Shown: in pieces, positions 53,233 to 62,812 of the stretch
How positions within the stretch are numbered: the first letter of the stretch is position 1
How the letters are laid out: each line of letters starts with the position of its first letter
From: Herpetosiphon gulosus
Lineage (GTDB): Bacteria > Chloroflexota > Chloroflexia > Chloroflexales > Herpetosiphonaceae
DNA length: 64,000 nucleotides
Direction of reading: 5' to 3'
Assembly (NCBI RefSeq): GCF_039545135.1
Contig: NZ_BAABRU010000020.1
Location: forward strand, 33,174 to 97,173
Made by a program: the position numbers and the translations under genes
The notes under the pieces: model-generated
What the model saw: the letters and a program-made list of their open reading frames with translations, nothing else
Told to the model about the DNA's origin: nothing
Database searches by the model: none

Positions 53233-54021
53233 ATGGATTGGAATTTGTGGTCGGAACAAGCGCAGGATTTTGCGATTCGGGTGCTGCCACGAGTTTTAGC
53301 GGCAATTGTGGTGCTCTTGACGTTGCGCTATGGCATTCGGCTGGCCAATGGCGCAACCAACCGCGTATTAAAACGAGTGGAATTACCCAGCGAAGCCGAA
53401 AACCTAATTTTACGCTTAGTACGAATTTTGGTGATTGTCGCCGGTTTGGTGATTGTGCTGCTGGTCATGGGCTGGGGCCAACTGGCGCTTTCGTTTGTAG
53501 CAGGCTTGGGTGTAAGTGGCTTGATCATTGGTTTTGCCTTGCAAGACATCACCAAAAACTTAGCCGCTGGGATTTTGTTGCTGTTCCAGCGCCCGTTTCG
53601 GGTGGGCGACCGCATTTTAGTTGGCAATGATGAGGGCACGGTGACCGATATTGCGGTGCGAGCCACGACCATGCGCACTGCCGATGGTCGCGAAGTGATG
53701 GTGCCGAATGCTACGATTTACACCGGCACTATTACCAATTTGACGCGCTATGTGCAGCGTCGCCATAGCGTTGAACTGACCCTCAAACGCGATGTCGATT
53801 TTGCCCCAGTGGTGCAGGGCTTAGCTGAATTGGCTCGGACAACCGAGCATGTGTTGGAAAAACCTGCTGCCGAAGTGCTAATCACCGCCGTCAAAGCTGA
53901 TGGCTTGATTGTCGAAACCCGTTTTTGGTTGCCATCCAAAGGTGTAGATAGCAACGTAGTACGCTCGAATTTGGCTGGTCGCTTGCGAGCTAAAGCATTG
54001 GCTGAGGATTGGCTGGCATGA
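53233..54021 (+). CDS. MscS-family mechanosensitive ion channel
   Basis: 262 residues. Three N-terminal hydrophobic segments lead into the pore-lining helix (LSFVAGLGVSGLIIGFALQDITKNLAAG) and the MscS beta domain RPFRVGDRILVGNDEGTVTDIAVRATTMRTADGREVMVPNATI. It releases solutes on hypo-osmotic shock. The stop overlaps the pxpA start by four bases. GAGG precedes the ATG. Confidence 0.93.
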   Translation: MDWNLWSEQAQDFAIRVLPRVLAAIVVLLTLRYGIRLANGATNRVLKRVELPSEAENLILRLVRILVIVAGLVIVLLVMGWGQLALSFVAGLGVSGLIIGFALQDITKNLAAGILLLFQRPFRVGDRILVGNDEGTVTDIAVRATTMRTADGREVMVPNATIYTGTITNLTRYVQRRHSVELTLKRDVDFAPVVQGLAELARTTEHVLEKPAAEVLITAVKADGLIVETRFWLPSKGVDSNVVRSNLAGRLRAKALAEDWLA

Positions 54022-54758
54022 TCATCGATCTCAACGCCGATTTGGGCGAAGGTAGCGATTTTGATGCTGAATTAATGCCGCTGCTTTCGTCGTGCAATAT
54101 TGCTTGTGGCGGCCATGCTGGCGACGAAGCAAGCATGCGAACTGCCTTGCAATTGGCTCAGCAACACGATGTTTGTATCGGGGCACACCCAAGCTACCCT
54201 GATCGGGCGCAGTTTGGGCGAGTGGTGATTGAACTTGAACCAAGCCAACTGCAGGCTAGCTTAACCGCGCAAATTACGCAGTTACAACGTTTGGCGACTG
54301 AGCAAGGGACTAAGGTACGCTATGTTAAACCCCATGGAGCTTTATATAATCAGGCTGCGATTGATTCCGATTTAGCCCAACTGCTGATTGCGACGATCCA
54401 AAACATCGACCCAAGCCTTGGATTGATGGGTTTGGCGGGTAGCTCGTTGCTCGAACAAGCGGCAGCGGCAGGCTTGCAGACAATCGCCGAAGGCTTTATC
54501 GACCGAGCTTACGAAATTGATGGTCGCTTGCGGTCGCGCAGCTTGGCTGGAGCTGTGCACCATGAGCCGAATGTGGCACTCCAACAGGCTTTAGCGCTTG
54601 CCAAAGGCATGCCATTTCCAAGTTATACTAAACTACCAATTCGGTTAACCGTGCAAAGTTTGTGTTTGCATAGCGATACCCCGCAAGCACTGGCTTTTGC
54701 CCAAGCTGTTCGTACTGCGCTAGTAGCTGAAGCTATTACGATTCAGGCGGCCTGCTGA
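54018..54758 (+). CDS. pxpA: 5-oxoprolinase subunit A (LamB/YcsF)
   Basis: 246 residues from the ATG at 54018. Family hallmarks are IDLNADLGEG at the start, SCNIACGGHAGD, IGAHPSYPDRAQFGRV and KPHGALYNQ. It opens the lactam ring of 5-oxoproline together with PxpB/PxpC. It is translationally coupled to the mscS gene rather than to pxpB or pxpC, which lie 8 kb and 23 kb away. Confidence 0.94.
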   Translation: MIIDLNADLGEGSDFDAELMPLLSSCNIACGGHAGDEASMRTALQLAQQHDVCIGAHPSYPDRAQFGRVVIELEPSQLQASLTAQITQLQRLATEQGTKVRYVKPHGALYNQAAIDSDLAQLLIATIQNIDPSLGLMGLAGSSLLEQAAAAGLQTIAEGFIDRAYEIDGRLRSRSLAGAVHHEPNVALQQALALAKGMPFPSYTKLPIRLTVQSLCLHSDTPQALAFAQAVRTALVAEAITIQAAC

Positions 54759-54838
54759 CGCGCCATATGGTCGCTAACTTGCGATGGCGGGTTGGCTATG
54801 CTAGACTCGATATAGCACAATCCAGACAGGAGTAGCCT

Positions 54839-55276
54839 ATGACAATCACTGATCGCATGTTGATTGGGGCAATTGCCAGCAATCCCGGCGATTATGCGAA
54901 GGCAGGTCAGGCACGCTATTGTTTTACCACCCAAACAATTTACTTTTCGAGCGCCAAAAGCCCTGCGCCGGAAGATGCCAATAACAACTATTTCGACTTG
55001 CCCGCACTCAACGCTGATGGCTCCAAAAAATTAGTGACGGCGTTTCAACGCTATATCAAACGCTGGCCCGAAGATCGTCAGGCGATTATCGAAAAGTTTG
55101 CGTTGCGCCGTGGCTGGGAGCTAGCCATGGAGTTGCATTATGGGGGCGGTGCATTAACTGATCAAGAATCAGCCGAATGGCGCAAGATTGTTGATGGTCG
55201 GCTAACCCAATTAGTGGCTGCTGCTCGCCGTTATATTGAAGCTGGGCCAGGTGCGGCCAAGGAAATTATTGAATGA
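54839..55276 (+). CDS. Protein of unknown function upstream of apt
   Basis: 145 residues, soluble and mixed alpha/beta. AGGAG precedes the ATG. It ends in an alpha-helical LTQLVAAARRYIEAGPG region. The stop overlaps the apt start by four bases, so they are cotranscribed. No family recognised. Confidence 0.65.
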   Translation: MTITDRMLIGAIASNPGDYAKAGQARYCFTTQTIYFSSAKSPAPEDANNNYFDLPALNADGSKKLVTAFQRYIKRWPEDRQAIIEKFALRRGWELAMELHYGGGALTDQESAEWRKIVDGRLTQLVAAARRYIEAGPGAAKEIIE

Positions 55277-55791
55277 GCCTCGATTTAACCCAGTTTGTTC
55301 GCAATATCCCCGATTTTCCAATTCCTGGGGTTCAGTTTAAAGATATTACGCCGTTGTTGGGCAATGCTCAAGCTTTCGATGCAGCGATTGAGCACTTTGC
55401 TCAGCGCTATGCCAACCAACAATTACAAGCGATTGTCGGGATTGAATCACGTGGTTTTATTTTTGGTGCGCCTTTGGCATTACGCTTGGGGATTGGCTTT
55501 GTGCCAATTCGCAAGCCAGGCAAATTGCCAGCCCAAACCATCGGCGTAGATTATAGCTTGGAATATGGTACCAATCGCTTGGAAATTCATAACGATGCCT
55601 TGCAAGCTGGCGATCGGGTTGTAGTTGTCGATGATCTCTTGGCAACTGGGGGAACCGTGGTCGCGGCCTGCGATTTGCTCAACCAACTCGGGGCTGAGAT
55701 GGTTGAGGCAGCTTTTTTAATTGAATTGACCTTTTTAGGTGGGCGCGAAAAACTTGGCAATCGGCCATTTTACGCCCAAATTCAATACTAA
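55273..55791 (+). CDS. apt: Adenine phosphoribosyltransferase
   Basis: 172 residues, standard length. The PRPP-binding motif VVVVDDLLATGGT is at 116-128, with the family loop FIFGAPLALRLG and IRKPGKLPAQT ahead. It converts adenine and PRPP to AMP for purine salvage. It overlaps the upstream gene by four bases. Confidence 0.96.
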   Translation: MSLDLTQFVRNIPDFPIPGVQFKDITPLLGNAQAFDAAIEHFAQRYANQQLQAIVGIESRGFIFGAPLALRLGIGFVPIRKPGKLPAQTIGVDYSLEYGTNRLEIHNDALQAGDRVVVVDDLLATGGTVVAACDLLNQLGAEMVEAAFLIELTFLGGREKLGNRPFYAQIQY

Positions 55792-55862
55792 ACCGACAAT
55801 GAGGCCAGCAAGCCCCTACCGCATGCTGGTCTCAGGTTGTCCAATGGCGGGAGGTTGGTGCG

Positions 55863-56951
55863 ATGGGTTACGCTGCCGATCTTTGTAATCAAGCAACTCA
55901 GCTTTTTCGGCAAGGCCAGTTTCGCAGCGCTGCGAGTTTGTTGGAGCAGGGAATTGTCGTCGCACGCCAAGAAGCCGATGGCGATAACGAATTGCTGTGT
56001 TACCAAAAGCTTACCGCAGCCCTGATGAACTTGGATCAGAGCCAGCAGGCGCTTGAGGTGGCAACCACGATGTTGGCGCGGGCACGCCAATTGCGCGAAC
56101 CGCACTATGAATTAGTTGCCACAATTCGGCTGTGCAGTGCGCTGATCGACCTTGATTTGAAAGGACGCTGGGACGAAATTAAGGTCTTGTTGCTCGATTG
56201 TTTGCAGCAAGCCCAAGCCCGCAATACCACTGCTTGGCAACTCGATTGTCTACGCTTGTTGGCCAGCAATGCCATGACTATGCAAGAATACGATGATGCC
56301 CTGCAATATGCCCAACAAGGCTTGGGCATGATTCGCCACGATACCTACTCCGCTGATTTTTACCGCTATGTGTTTTATCGTGTGCTGCAACGTTTGCATA
56401 CCCAGCGCGAGGAGCCTGCTGAAGCCTTGCGCTATGGTTTACTGTCGTTTGAATATGCTCAGCGCGAAGGCAACCCAGCGTGGATGATCACTGCTCGCCG
56501 CTATTTGGCCCATCTCCACTATCAACAAGGCAATCTTCAGGCAGCATTTGAGTTGTTTAGCGAGAATGTTGCCAGCGCCTTGGCCTACGATTCTGCCAGC
56601 GACCATCAAGATGCGACGATGTGGCGAGCCGAAATCGCCTTGCAATTAAAGATGGGCGAGCAAGCGCTCGAATTTTCGCGTGCAGCCCTCGAAATAGCCC
56701 GCAAACGGCTGCATGCCCGCGATGAGGCTTGGGCTTTGTTGGCGAATGTGCGGGCCTTGCACGCATTAAATCGTACTGATGAGGCTTGGTATTTTGCCAA
56801 TGAAGCCTACCACTTTGCCCAAACCCAACAGCTTGAGCACCGCCAAAAAGAGGCGCGTGAGTGGATTGAAACCCTGACCAAGCAACAACAGCCCCAAAAA
56901 TCGGCAACCAAACAAGGCTCATGGTTTGATCGTCTAATCGGAAAGCGCTGA
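55863..56951 (+). CDS. TPR-like helical repeat protein upstream of Hsp90-like genes
   Basis: 362 residues, almost wholly helical and built from tetratricopeptide-like repeats with alternating A/L/Y positions (LLEQGIVVARQEADG, DDALQYAQQGLGM, GEQALEFSRAALEIARK, ALNRTDEAWYFANEAYHFAQ). The start has GGGAGG. Its stop is immediately before the first Hsp90-like gene. A TPR protein beside Hsp90-like ATPases suggests a co-chaperone or adaptor, since eukaryotic Hsp90 also uses TPR partners. This is inference. Confidence 0.78.
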   Translation: MGYAADLCNQATQLFRQGQFRSAASLLEQGIVVARQEADGDNELLCYQKLTAALMNLDQSQQALEVATTMLARARQLREPHYELVATIRLCSALIDLDLKGRWDEIKVLLLDCLQQAQARNTTAWQLDCLRLLASNAMTMQEYDDALQYAQQGLGMIRHDTYSADFYRYVFYRVLQRLHTQREEPAEALRYGLLSFEYAQREGNPAWMITARRYLAHLHYQQGNLQAAFELFSENVASALAYDSASDHQDATMWRAEIALQLKMGEQALEFSRAALEIARKRLHARDEAWALLANVRALHALNRTDEAWYFANEAYHFAQTQQLEHRQKEAREWIETLTKQQQPQKSATKQGSWFDRLIGKR

Positions 56952-56954
56952 GTG

Positions 56955-58739
56955 ATGAGTACTGGAACATTTCAAGTTGATTTTGAACATCTGATTCGTT
57001 TGTTGGCCGAGAATTTGTATAGCGATCCACACGTTGCGATTCGTGAGTTAATTCAGAATGCCAGCGATTCGTGTGTGCGGCGTTTGGCCCAACACGGCGT
57101 TTTTCAGCCAGCAATTCATGTGCGAATCGACCCAACCAAGCGTTTGTTGGTGGTTGAAGATAATGGCACGGGCATGGCTCGCGATGATGTCGTGCGCTAT
57201 TTGGCGACGATTGGCGCTAGCCAAACCCGCCAGGTCAAATTTTCAACCGCCGATCAAAACGCCGCGCAGATGTTGATTGGTCAATTTGGGATTGGCTTTC
57301 TCTCCACCTTTGTGATTGGACATCAAGTAACGGTTGATACCTTGGCTGAAGGCAGTGAGCAAGCGGTGTTGTGGCGTTCGCAGGGCAGCGCCGATTATAG
57401 CCTTGAATTGGGCACACGCCAGCAGATTGGCACAACTGTTACGATTGAATTAGAGCCAGCTTTCTATAATTTGCTCGATGAAACGACGCTTCGTGCCACA
57501 ATCATTCGTTATGCCGATTTCATTCAATTTCCGGTCTACCTCGGCGACGATGCTCGCCCGATCAACCGCATGCATGCTCCTTGGCATTTGGATGCTTCGG
57601 AGCACGAATATATTGACTATGTGAAGCATCGTTATGGGGTCGTGCCCTTGGCAGTCGAGCCAATCACGATTAAGCAGCAGCAAGCTGAATGCGTTGGGGT
57701 TTTGGCAATTATGCCGTTGCAGGCCAATTTAGCCATTCGCCCGCGCAGCCTTGATGTGTTTCAGCGGCGCATGTATGTTTGCCAAGATTTGCAATTGCTG
57801 CCCGATTGGGCCACCTTTATCTGTGGGATTATCGATGCGCCATTGCTGGAGTTAGTTGCCAGCCGTGAAGGCTTTATGATCGAACGCCCTAACTATCGTG
57901 CTTTACGAGAAGCCTTGGTTGAGGCGGTGCGCTCGTTCTTAATTCGCTTGGCCCAGCGTGAGCCAGCGACCTTTGTGCAGGTGGTCAAACAATATAATAG
58001 TGGCATCAAACAGGCGGCAGTCAACGATAGTCAATTTTTTGCTGCGGTCGCCGATTTGCTGACCTTCGAGAGCGATATTGGCCCGATTACCCTAACGCGC
58101 TATCTTGAGCGAATTCCAGTTCGTGGGGCCGACGAACGGACAATTTTTTATGTGCTGAATGATTTGCCCCCAAGCGCTCAACAACGGGCAATTGTGGGTG
58201 CACGCGGTGTACCAGTGTTGCATATTAATTCAATCGAAGAAAAATTCTTGAAAAAATATTGTAGCCTGCGCCATGGCGTAAGTTTTCAGCCGCTCACCGC
58301 TGGCATCGCCGAGTTGATCGAAGCTGAAACCGACCAGCAATGGCGAAAATTAGAGCAACACTGCGAACAATTGGGCATGCAGGTTTATGCGGTGCGCTTC
58401 GAGCCAAGCCATTTGACGGCCTTAGCCATGCGCTCTAGCGATTATAAACGTGAACAAGTTGTGGATAGCCTGTTGAAAGGTAGTGGAAGTTTGCTCAGTT
58501 TTGTGCAATCGGTCGGGCGCAATCGTAGCGATGATTATGTTTTATGCGTCAACACGCTCAACCCATTAATTCAGCAACTGCGCGATGGCCAACTCAGCGA
58601 CCCAACCTGGGCTACGGTTGTCCGAGCTTTATGGGGTTATGCCTTGCTTTCCAGCGGGGTTGAACTCACGCCCGAACTGGGTGAGGCGGTGCAAAAAGCC
58701 CAAACTTCGCTGCTCGAACTGGCACTGGCTCAACGCTAA
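56955..58739 (+). CDS. Hsp90-like GHKL ATPase, first of pair
   Basis: 594 residues from the ATG at 56955 (a GTG sits three bases upstream). The GHKL fold is complete: ELIQNASDSCVRRL (N box), VEDNGTGMARDDV, GQFGIGFLSTF and GTTVTIEL. HtpG-like middle and C-terminal regions follow, including RPRSLDVFQRRMYV. The IAKSGT segment of true HtpG is replaced by IGASQTRQVKF, so it is a divergent relative rather than the housekeeping HtpG. It lies directly after the TPR gene and nine bases before its paralog. Confidence 0.85.
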   Translation: MSTGTFQVDFEHLIRLLAENLYSDPHVAIRELIQNASDSCVRRLAQHGVFQPAIHVRIDPTKRLLVVEDNGTGMARDDVVRYLATIGASQTRQVKFSTADQNAAQMLIGQFGIGFLSTFVIGHQVTVDTLAEGSEQAVLWRSQGSADYSLELGTRQQIGTTVTIELEPAFYNLLDETTLRATIIRYADFIQFPVYLGDDARPINRMHAPWHLDASEHEYIDYVKHRYGVVPLAVEPITIKQQQAECVGVLAIMPLQANLAIRPRSLDVFQRRMYVCQDLQLLPDWATFICGIIDAPLLELVASREGFMIERPNYRALREALVEAVRSFLIRLAQREPATFVQVVKQYNSGIKQAAVNDSQFFAAVADLLTFESDIGPITLTRYLERIPVRGADERTIFYVLNDLPPSAQQRAIVGARGVPVLHINSIEEKFLKKYCSLRHGVSFQPLTAGIAELIEAETDQQWRKLEQHCEQLGMQVYAVRFEPSHLTALAMRSSDYKREQVVDSLLKGSGSLLSFVQSVGRNRSDDYVLCVNTLNPLIQQLRDGQLSDPTWATVVRALWGYALLSSGVELTPELGEAVQKAQTSLLELALAQR

Positions 58740-58748
58740 GGAGTTGTT

Positions 58749-61265
58749 ATGCAACGACCACATGGGATTCGCCAAGGTCAAATGACGATTAATGTGCCTG
58801 GGGTGATTCGCACCCTTGGCGAAAGTTTATATGCCGACCCGCATGTGGCGATTCGCGAATTGCTGCAAAATGCCCACGATACCTGCCTCGTGCGCCAAGC
58901 CGATGATCCCAATGCGCCATTGCCCGAAATTCATGTGCGCTATGACCCCTTTGGTCGCAGCTTAACGATCGAAGATAACGGTGTGGGTATGAATGAGACC
59001 GAGGTCGAGCAATTTCTCTCGGTGATTGGGGCCAGCAACACCGATGCTGTGCGTTCGCGGCTTGAGGCCATCGGTGAGCGTAGTTTGGCCGAACGCTTGA
59101 TCGGGCGCTTTGGCTTGGGCATGCTAGCGGCCTTTATCATCGGCGAACGGATAGAGTTTGTTACCCGTTCGTTTCGCAGCGAAGGCGAGGCCGCAGTTTG
59201 GTGGGAATGTAGCGGCGAGCAATCCTACCGCATGGGCCAAACCACCCGCCCTAATGCTGGCACAACCGTCACCGTGGCGATCAAGCCAAGTCAAGTGCAT
59301 TTACTGCGGGAAGATGAGCTTAGTCGTTTGATACGGCTGTTTGCTGATTTGCTGAGTGTGCCGATTTACCTCGATCCATCGCCACGCCCAGTTAATGTGA
59401 TGCAAGCGCCATGGCATAGCGGAGCCAGCGAAAGCGAGTATATTCGCTATTTGAATGAACTGTATCCTAGCGAATCGGTTTTGGCGGTGATTCCGCTGAA
59501 TGTCGAGGAAGATGATGGCGCGTTTAAGCTTGGCGGGGTGCTGTTTATCCCCAAGCAGCCGTATCTGAATGTGCGCGAACATGGCGATTTGATTATCTAT
59601 GTGCGACGGATGTTTGTCTGTCGTGGCGAGCGCAGTTTGCTGCCAGAGTGGGCCAAATTCGTTAAGGGCGTGGTCGAAAGCCCGAATTTACGCGAAACAA
59701 CTTCGCGCGAAGCTTTGCGCCGCGATGAATATTTCGAGCGGGTTCAGCGCACGTTGGGCCAAGTAATTTTAAATTATCTTGAACAATTGGCACTCAACGA
59801 TCAGCGCTTGTTCCGCGAAATTGTCACCCAACACAATCGGGTGATCAAATCGTGGGCGCTAATTTCCGATGAGCTGTTTGCTCGAATCAAAGACATCGTG
59901 TTGTTTGAGACTGATGCTGGACGCATGAATTTGCCACGCTATTTTGAGCAATCGCAACTTTCGCGCAGCGGCATCAACAACGACGATGCCCATCAACGCT
60001 TGTTATTCTATTTCACTACGCCAGGCGGGATTGGTCAGCATGCTGTGTTGTTTGCGGCCAAAGGCTTACGCGTGATCGATGCGCAATATTTTCCTGATGA
60101 GCCATTTTTGCGCCGTTACGCTGAATTAACGCCTAATATTGGCTTGCGGCGCTTGGATGTTGGTGGTGATTTCATTTTCGAAGCTATGCCCAACAAAGAT
60201 CAGCGTTGGTTGGAGCTTGAGGAGCGTTACGCCGAAATGGGCGTGCAAGCCCAAGTTTCGCAATATTTGCCTGAATCAATTCCAGCAGTGTTGATTTTTT
60301 CTGAGAATTCCGAAACCAGCGAACAAGTTGATACCTTGTTGGCCGACCCAAATTTGAGTCCATCGATTAAGCAACTGCTGCAGGCAATGCTTGATGAGCG
60401 CAAAGCTCAGCGCAAACATACTGGCAGCAAAGGTATGCTCTATTTAAATGCTCGCAATGCAGTGATTAACCAAGTAGCCCAATTAAACCATTATGCCGAC
60501 CCGCAAATGCGTGATGTTTTGATTTTTCTCTACAACAATGCGCTGATGTTGAGTGCCCAAGGTGCACAGCGGATCGTCAAGCCTGAGCATGCCAAACAAA
60601 TTTTCGATGCCAATAATCGGGTTGCTAGCGCCTTGATGAACGCAATTACTGGCACAACCAATGCGGTTGATTTGCCGCCAACCACAGTTGCACCTTACGC
60701 TGTGTTGATTAATACCCTTGGCAACAACCAAGTTAACCAGGAATTGCGTTATGTGCTGGAAAGCGCTCCCTTCTTTTTGCGAATCGTTGGCATTGATGCA
60801 GCAATCTCGCTGACTGAGCATAGTTTGCAGAGTTTGCAGCAGGCCGCCTGTATTGTGATTGATGCCAGCGAACCGGCTCAGGCTAGTTTGTTGGCTTTGG
60901 GAGCGGTTTGGGCGATTGCGCCGCATGTGCCAATTATCGCCTTGCGTTCAGCTGAAACCGAGCCATTGGCGATTCCAGCGATCGATGCAGTGTATGATTT
61001 GGGTGTGCGGGACGAGGCCTTGCGACGGGCTTTGCAGGAATTAAATATGGCTCAATCCGAACGTCGCTTAACCGCCGCTGATTTTCTGCGCTACGAATTT
61101 GTCAGTGAACGTTTGGCCCAAGCCTTAGCCGAACAATTTAGGAGCATCGATCAATTGCTTCGCGCCGATCCAGCTGAGGTCAGTAATTTGCTGGGAGTTC
61201 GTTTAGCGCCCTTGGGCTTGATCGAAGAATTACAACGAGCTTTAGAAGAAGATCGCGGACATTAG
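58749..61265 (+). CDS. Hsp90-like GHKL ATPase with C-terminal nucleotide-fold-like and HhH regions
   Basis: 838 residues; AAGGAG precedes the ATG. The N-terminal 600 residues parallel the preceding protein (ELLQNAHDTC, IEDNGVGMNETEV, GRFGLGMLAAF, GTTVTVAI) but with insertions. The extra C-terminal region has two parts. Residues about 655-760 contain ACIVIDASEPAQASLLALG with PHVPIIALRS, reminiscent of a Rossmann/TIR- or NDT-like fold in which the usual E of the xELG motif is replaced by A. Residues about 790-830 (FRSIDQLLRADPAEVSNLLG) look like a helix-hairpin-helix. I infer a DNA- or nucleotide-responsive chaperone-like ATPase. Its 3' end overlaps the convergent SpoIIE gene by four bases. Confidence 0.8.
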   Translation: MQRPHGIRQGQMTINVPGVIRTLGESLYADPHVAIRELLQNAHDTCLVRQADDPNAPLPEIHVRYDPFGRSLTIEDNGVGMNETEVEQFLSVIGASNTDAVRSRLEAIGERSLAERLIGRFGLGMLAAFIIGERIEFVTRSFRSEGEAAVWWECSGEQSYRMGQTTRPNAGTTVTVAIKPSQVHLLREDELSRLIRLFADLLSVPIYLDPSPRPVNVMQAPWHSGASESEYIRYLNELYPSESVLAVIPLNVEEDDGAFKLGGVLFIPKQPYLNVREHGDLIIYVRRMFVCRGERSLLPEWAKFVKGVVESPNLRETTSREALRRDEYFERVQRTLGQVILNYLEQLALNDQRLFREIVTQHNRVIKSWALISDELFARIKDIVLFETDAGRMNLPRYFEQSQLSRSGINNDDAHQRLLFYFTTPGGIGQHAVLFAAKGLRVIDAQYFPDEPFLRRYAELTPNIGLRRLDVGGDFIFEAMPNKDQRWLELEERYAEMGVQAQVSQYLPESIPAVLIFSENSETSEQVDTLLADPNLSPSIKQLLQAMLDERKAQRKHTGSKGMLYLNARNAVINQVAQLNHYADPQMRDVLIFLYNNALMLSAQGAQRIVKPEHAKQIFDANNRVASALMNAITGTTNAVDLPPTTVAPYAVLINTLGNNQVNQELRYVLESAPFFLRIVGIDAAISLTEHSLQSLQQAACIVIDASEPAQASLLALGAVWAIAPHVPIIALRSAETEPLAIPAIDAVYDLGVRDEALRRALQELNMAQSERRLTAADFLRYEFVSERLAQALAEQFRSIDQLLRADPAEVSNLLGVRLAPLGLIEELQRALEEDRGH

Positions 61266-62812
61266 ATCCGACGGAGCACGACGACGGTCATATCATCTTG
61301 GTATTGGCCGTCGCTCCAGCGATTGGCAGCGTTCATAATTTCGCTTACCAACTGCGAGGCCGGACGCTGGCTAAGCATACTGATTAGGTTACGCAAGCGA
61401 TTCAAGCCAAATAATTCGCGATCATGGTTGGCGGCTTCAACCACACCATCGCTGACAAAAATCAAACTCTCGCCAGCTTGAAGTTCGAGCGCCGATTCGT
61501 TGTATTCCGCTTGCGCCACCGCGCCCAAGGGAAAGCCCGTCAAATCAAGATAATCGCATTCGCCGTTTTTTCGCACATGCAACGGCGCAATTAAGCCAGC
61601 GTTGCCCAACTGCATATGGCCAGTTTTTGAATCAAGCAAAGCATAGGCCAACCCAGTGTTGATTTTTTGCTGCGCCATACGCCGATAAAACAACGGATTG
61701 AGCCGATTAGCCAAACTTAGTTGGTTGGTTGATTGGCCCTCTTGCAAATGCAAATCGATTACGCTCATGGCGATAGCCATGAAAAATGCGCCAACTACGC
61801 CCTTGCCCGAAACATCGCCAACCGCAATATACCAACGGCCATCAGGCAAACTGAGCACATTGAAGAAATCGCCACCAACCTCACGGGCTGGTTGAGTAAA
61901 ACCAGCAATTTCGTAGCCGCTGATCGCTGGTAATTGCTGGGGCAAAAAGCGTTGCTGCACCTCAGCCGCCAGATCAAACTCGCGCTGCAAGCGGGCGCGT
62001 TCAGAGCGTTCCTCGACTTGGCGAAAATTCTCTAGCACAACTTCGACTTTGCTGCCCATCGCTTCGACTGTGGCTTGCTCTTGTTTGCTAAACCCGCCAG
62101 GCCGATTGTAGAACGCCAACAGACCAATTGGCTTGCCTTCCAAGCGTAACGGCACAGCGAGGGCAGCATCAATTCGTTGGCCAAAACCGACTCGCTGAAA
62201 ATCGCTGTTGTTTTCGAGGCTGGTTGCTGACCATGGCTCATTGCGCTTCAAAATATAGGCTGCGAGGCTGGTTTGGTAGGCGGCAGTGGCTTGAGCTTCA
62301 ATCCCCCAACTAGCAGCAATGCGTGCTTGGCCTTGCTCAATCAAAATAATCTCACCGCCTTGAGCATCGATCAGCGTGCCGCCCTCTTGCAAAATCTCGG
62401 CGAGCAATTGATCGCGGGGCAGCGAACGGCCAAATAAATCGCCCATGCGGCTCAAAAATTGATAAAGCTCACGCTGGCGACTAAGCCGACCCCAACCGCT
62501 GCCCGCAAAATAGGCCAAGACCGGCATCAAAACGAGGGTCACAATAATTTCAACCGTGGGAGCGCCAAACATCCCATATTTAGCCAAGGCGGTAGCAACC
62601 AAGGGGGCGAATAGCAGATCGGCCAAAATCGCCACAGCCATGCTGCCCATCAAGCCAAACCCCATCGCAGCCTGAGCGATTGGAATCAAATAGAGGTAGC
62701 GTAACGCAGGCGCAGCTGCCCAACGCCCCTCACCAAGGTACATCACAATCGTAATGACCGAGAGCAACAGGCTGATGCTAATCACATCACGATGGCGGCG
62801 AGCACGATTCAT
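61262..62812 (-). CDS. Membrane GAF-SpoIIE (PP2C-type) phosphatase
   Basis: 516 residues. About five N-terminal hydrophobic segments (MASE-like, about 10-110) are followed by a GAF domain (about 140-275) and a SpoIIE/PP2C phosphatase with AREVGGDFFNVLSLPDGRWYIAVGDVSGKGVVGAFFMA and FVSDGVVEAANHD; the metal-binding aspartates are intact. It probably dephosphorylates an anti-sigma-factor antagonist in response to a signal sensed by GAF or the membrane part. No partner gene is adjacent. It overlaps the upstream CPBP gene by four bases (ATGA). Confidence 0.9.
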   Translation of the reverse strand: MNRARRHRDVISISLLLSVITIVMYLGEGRWAAAPALRYLYLIPIAQAAMGFGLMGSMAVAILADLLFAPLVATALAKYGMFGAPTVEIIVTLVLMPVLAYFAGSGWGRLSRQRELYQFLSRMGDLFGRSLPRDQLLAEILQEGGTLIDAQGGEIILIEQGQARIAASWGIEAQATAAYQTSLAAYILKRNEPWSATSLENNSDFQRVGFGQRIDAALAVPLRLEGKPIGLLAFYNRPGGFSKQEQATVEAMGSKVEVVLENFRQVEERSERARLQREFDLAAEVQQRFLPQQLPAISGYEIAGFTQPAREVGGDFFNVLSLPDGRWYIAVGDVSGKGVVGAFFMAIAMSVIDLHLQEGQSTNQLSLANRLNPLFYRRMAQQKINTGLAYALLDSKTGHMQLGNAGLIAPLHVRKNGECDYLDLTGFPLGAVAQAEYNESALELQAGESLIFVSDGVVEAANHDRELFGLNRLRNLISMLSQRPASQLVSEIMNAANRWSDGQYQDDMTVVVLRRI

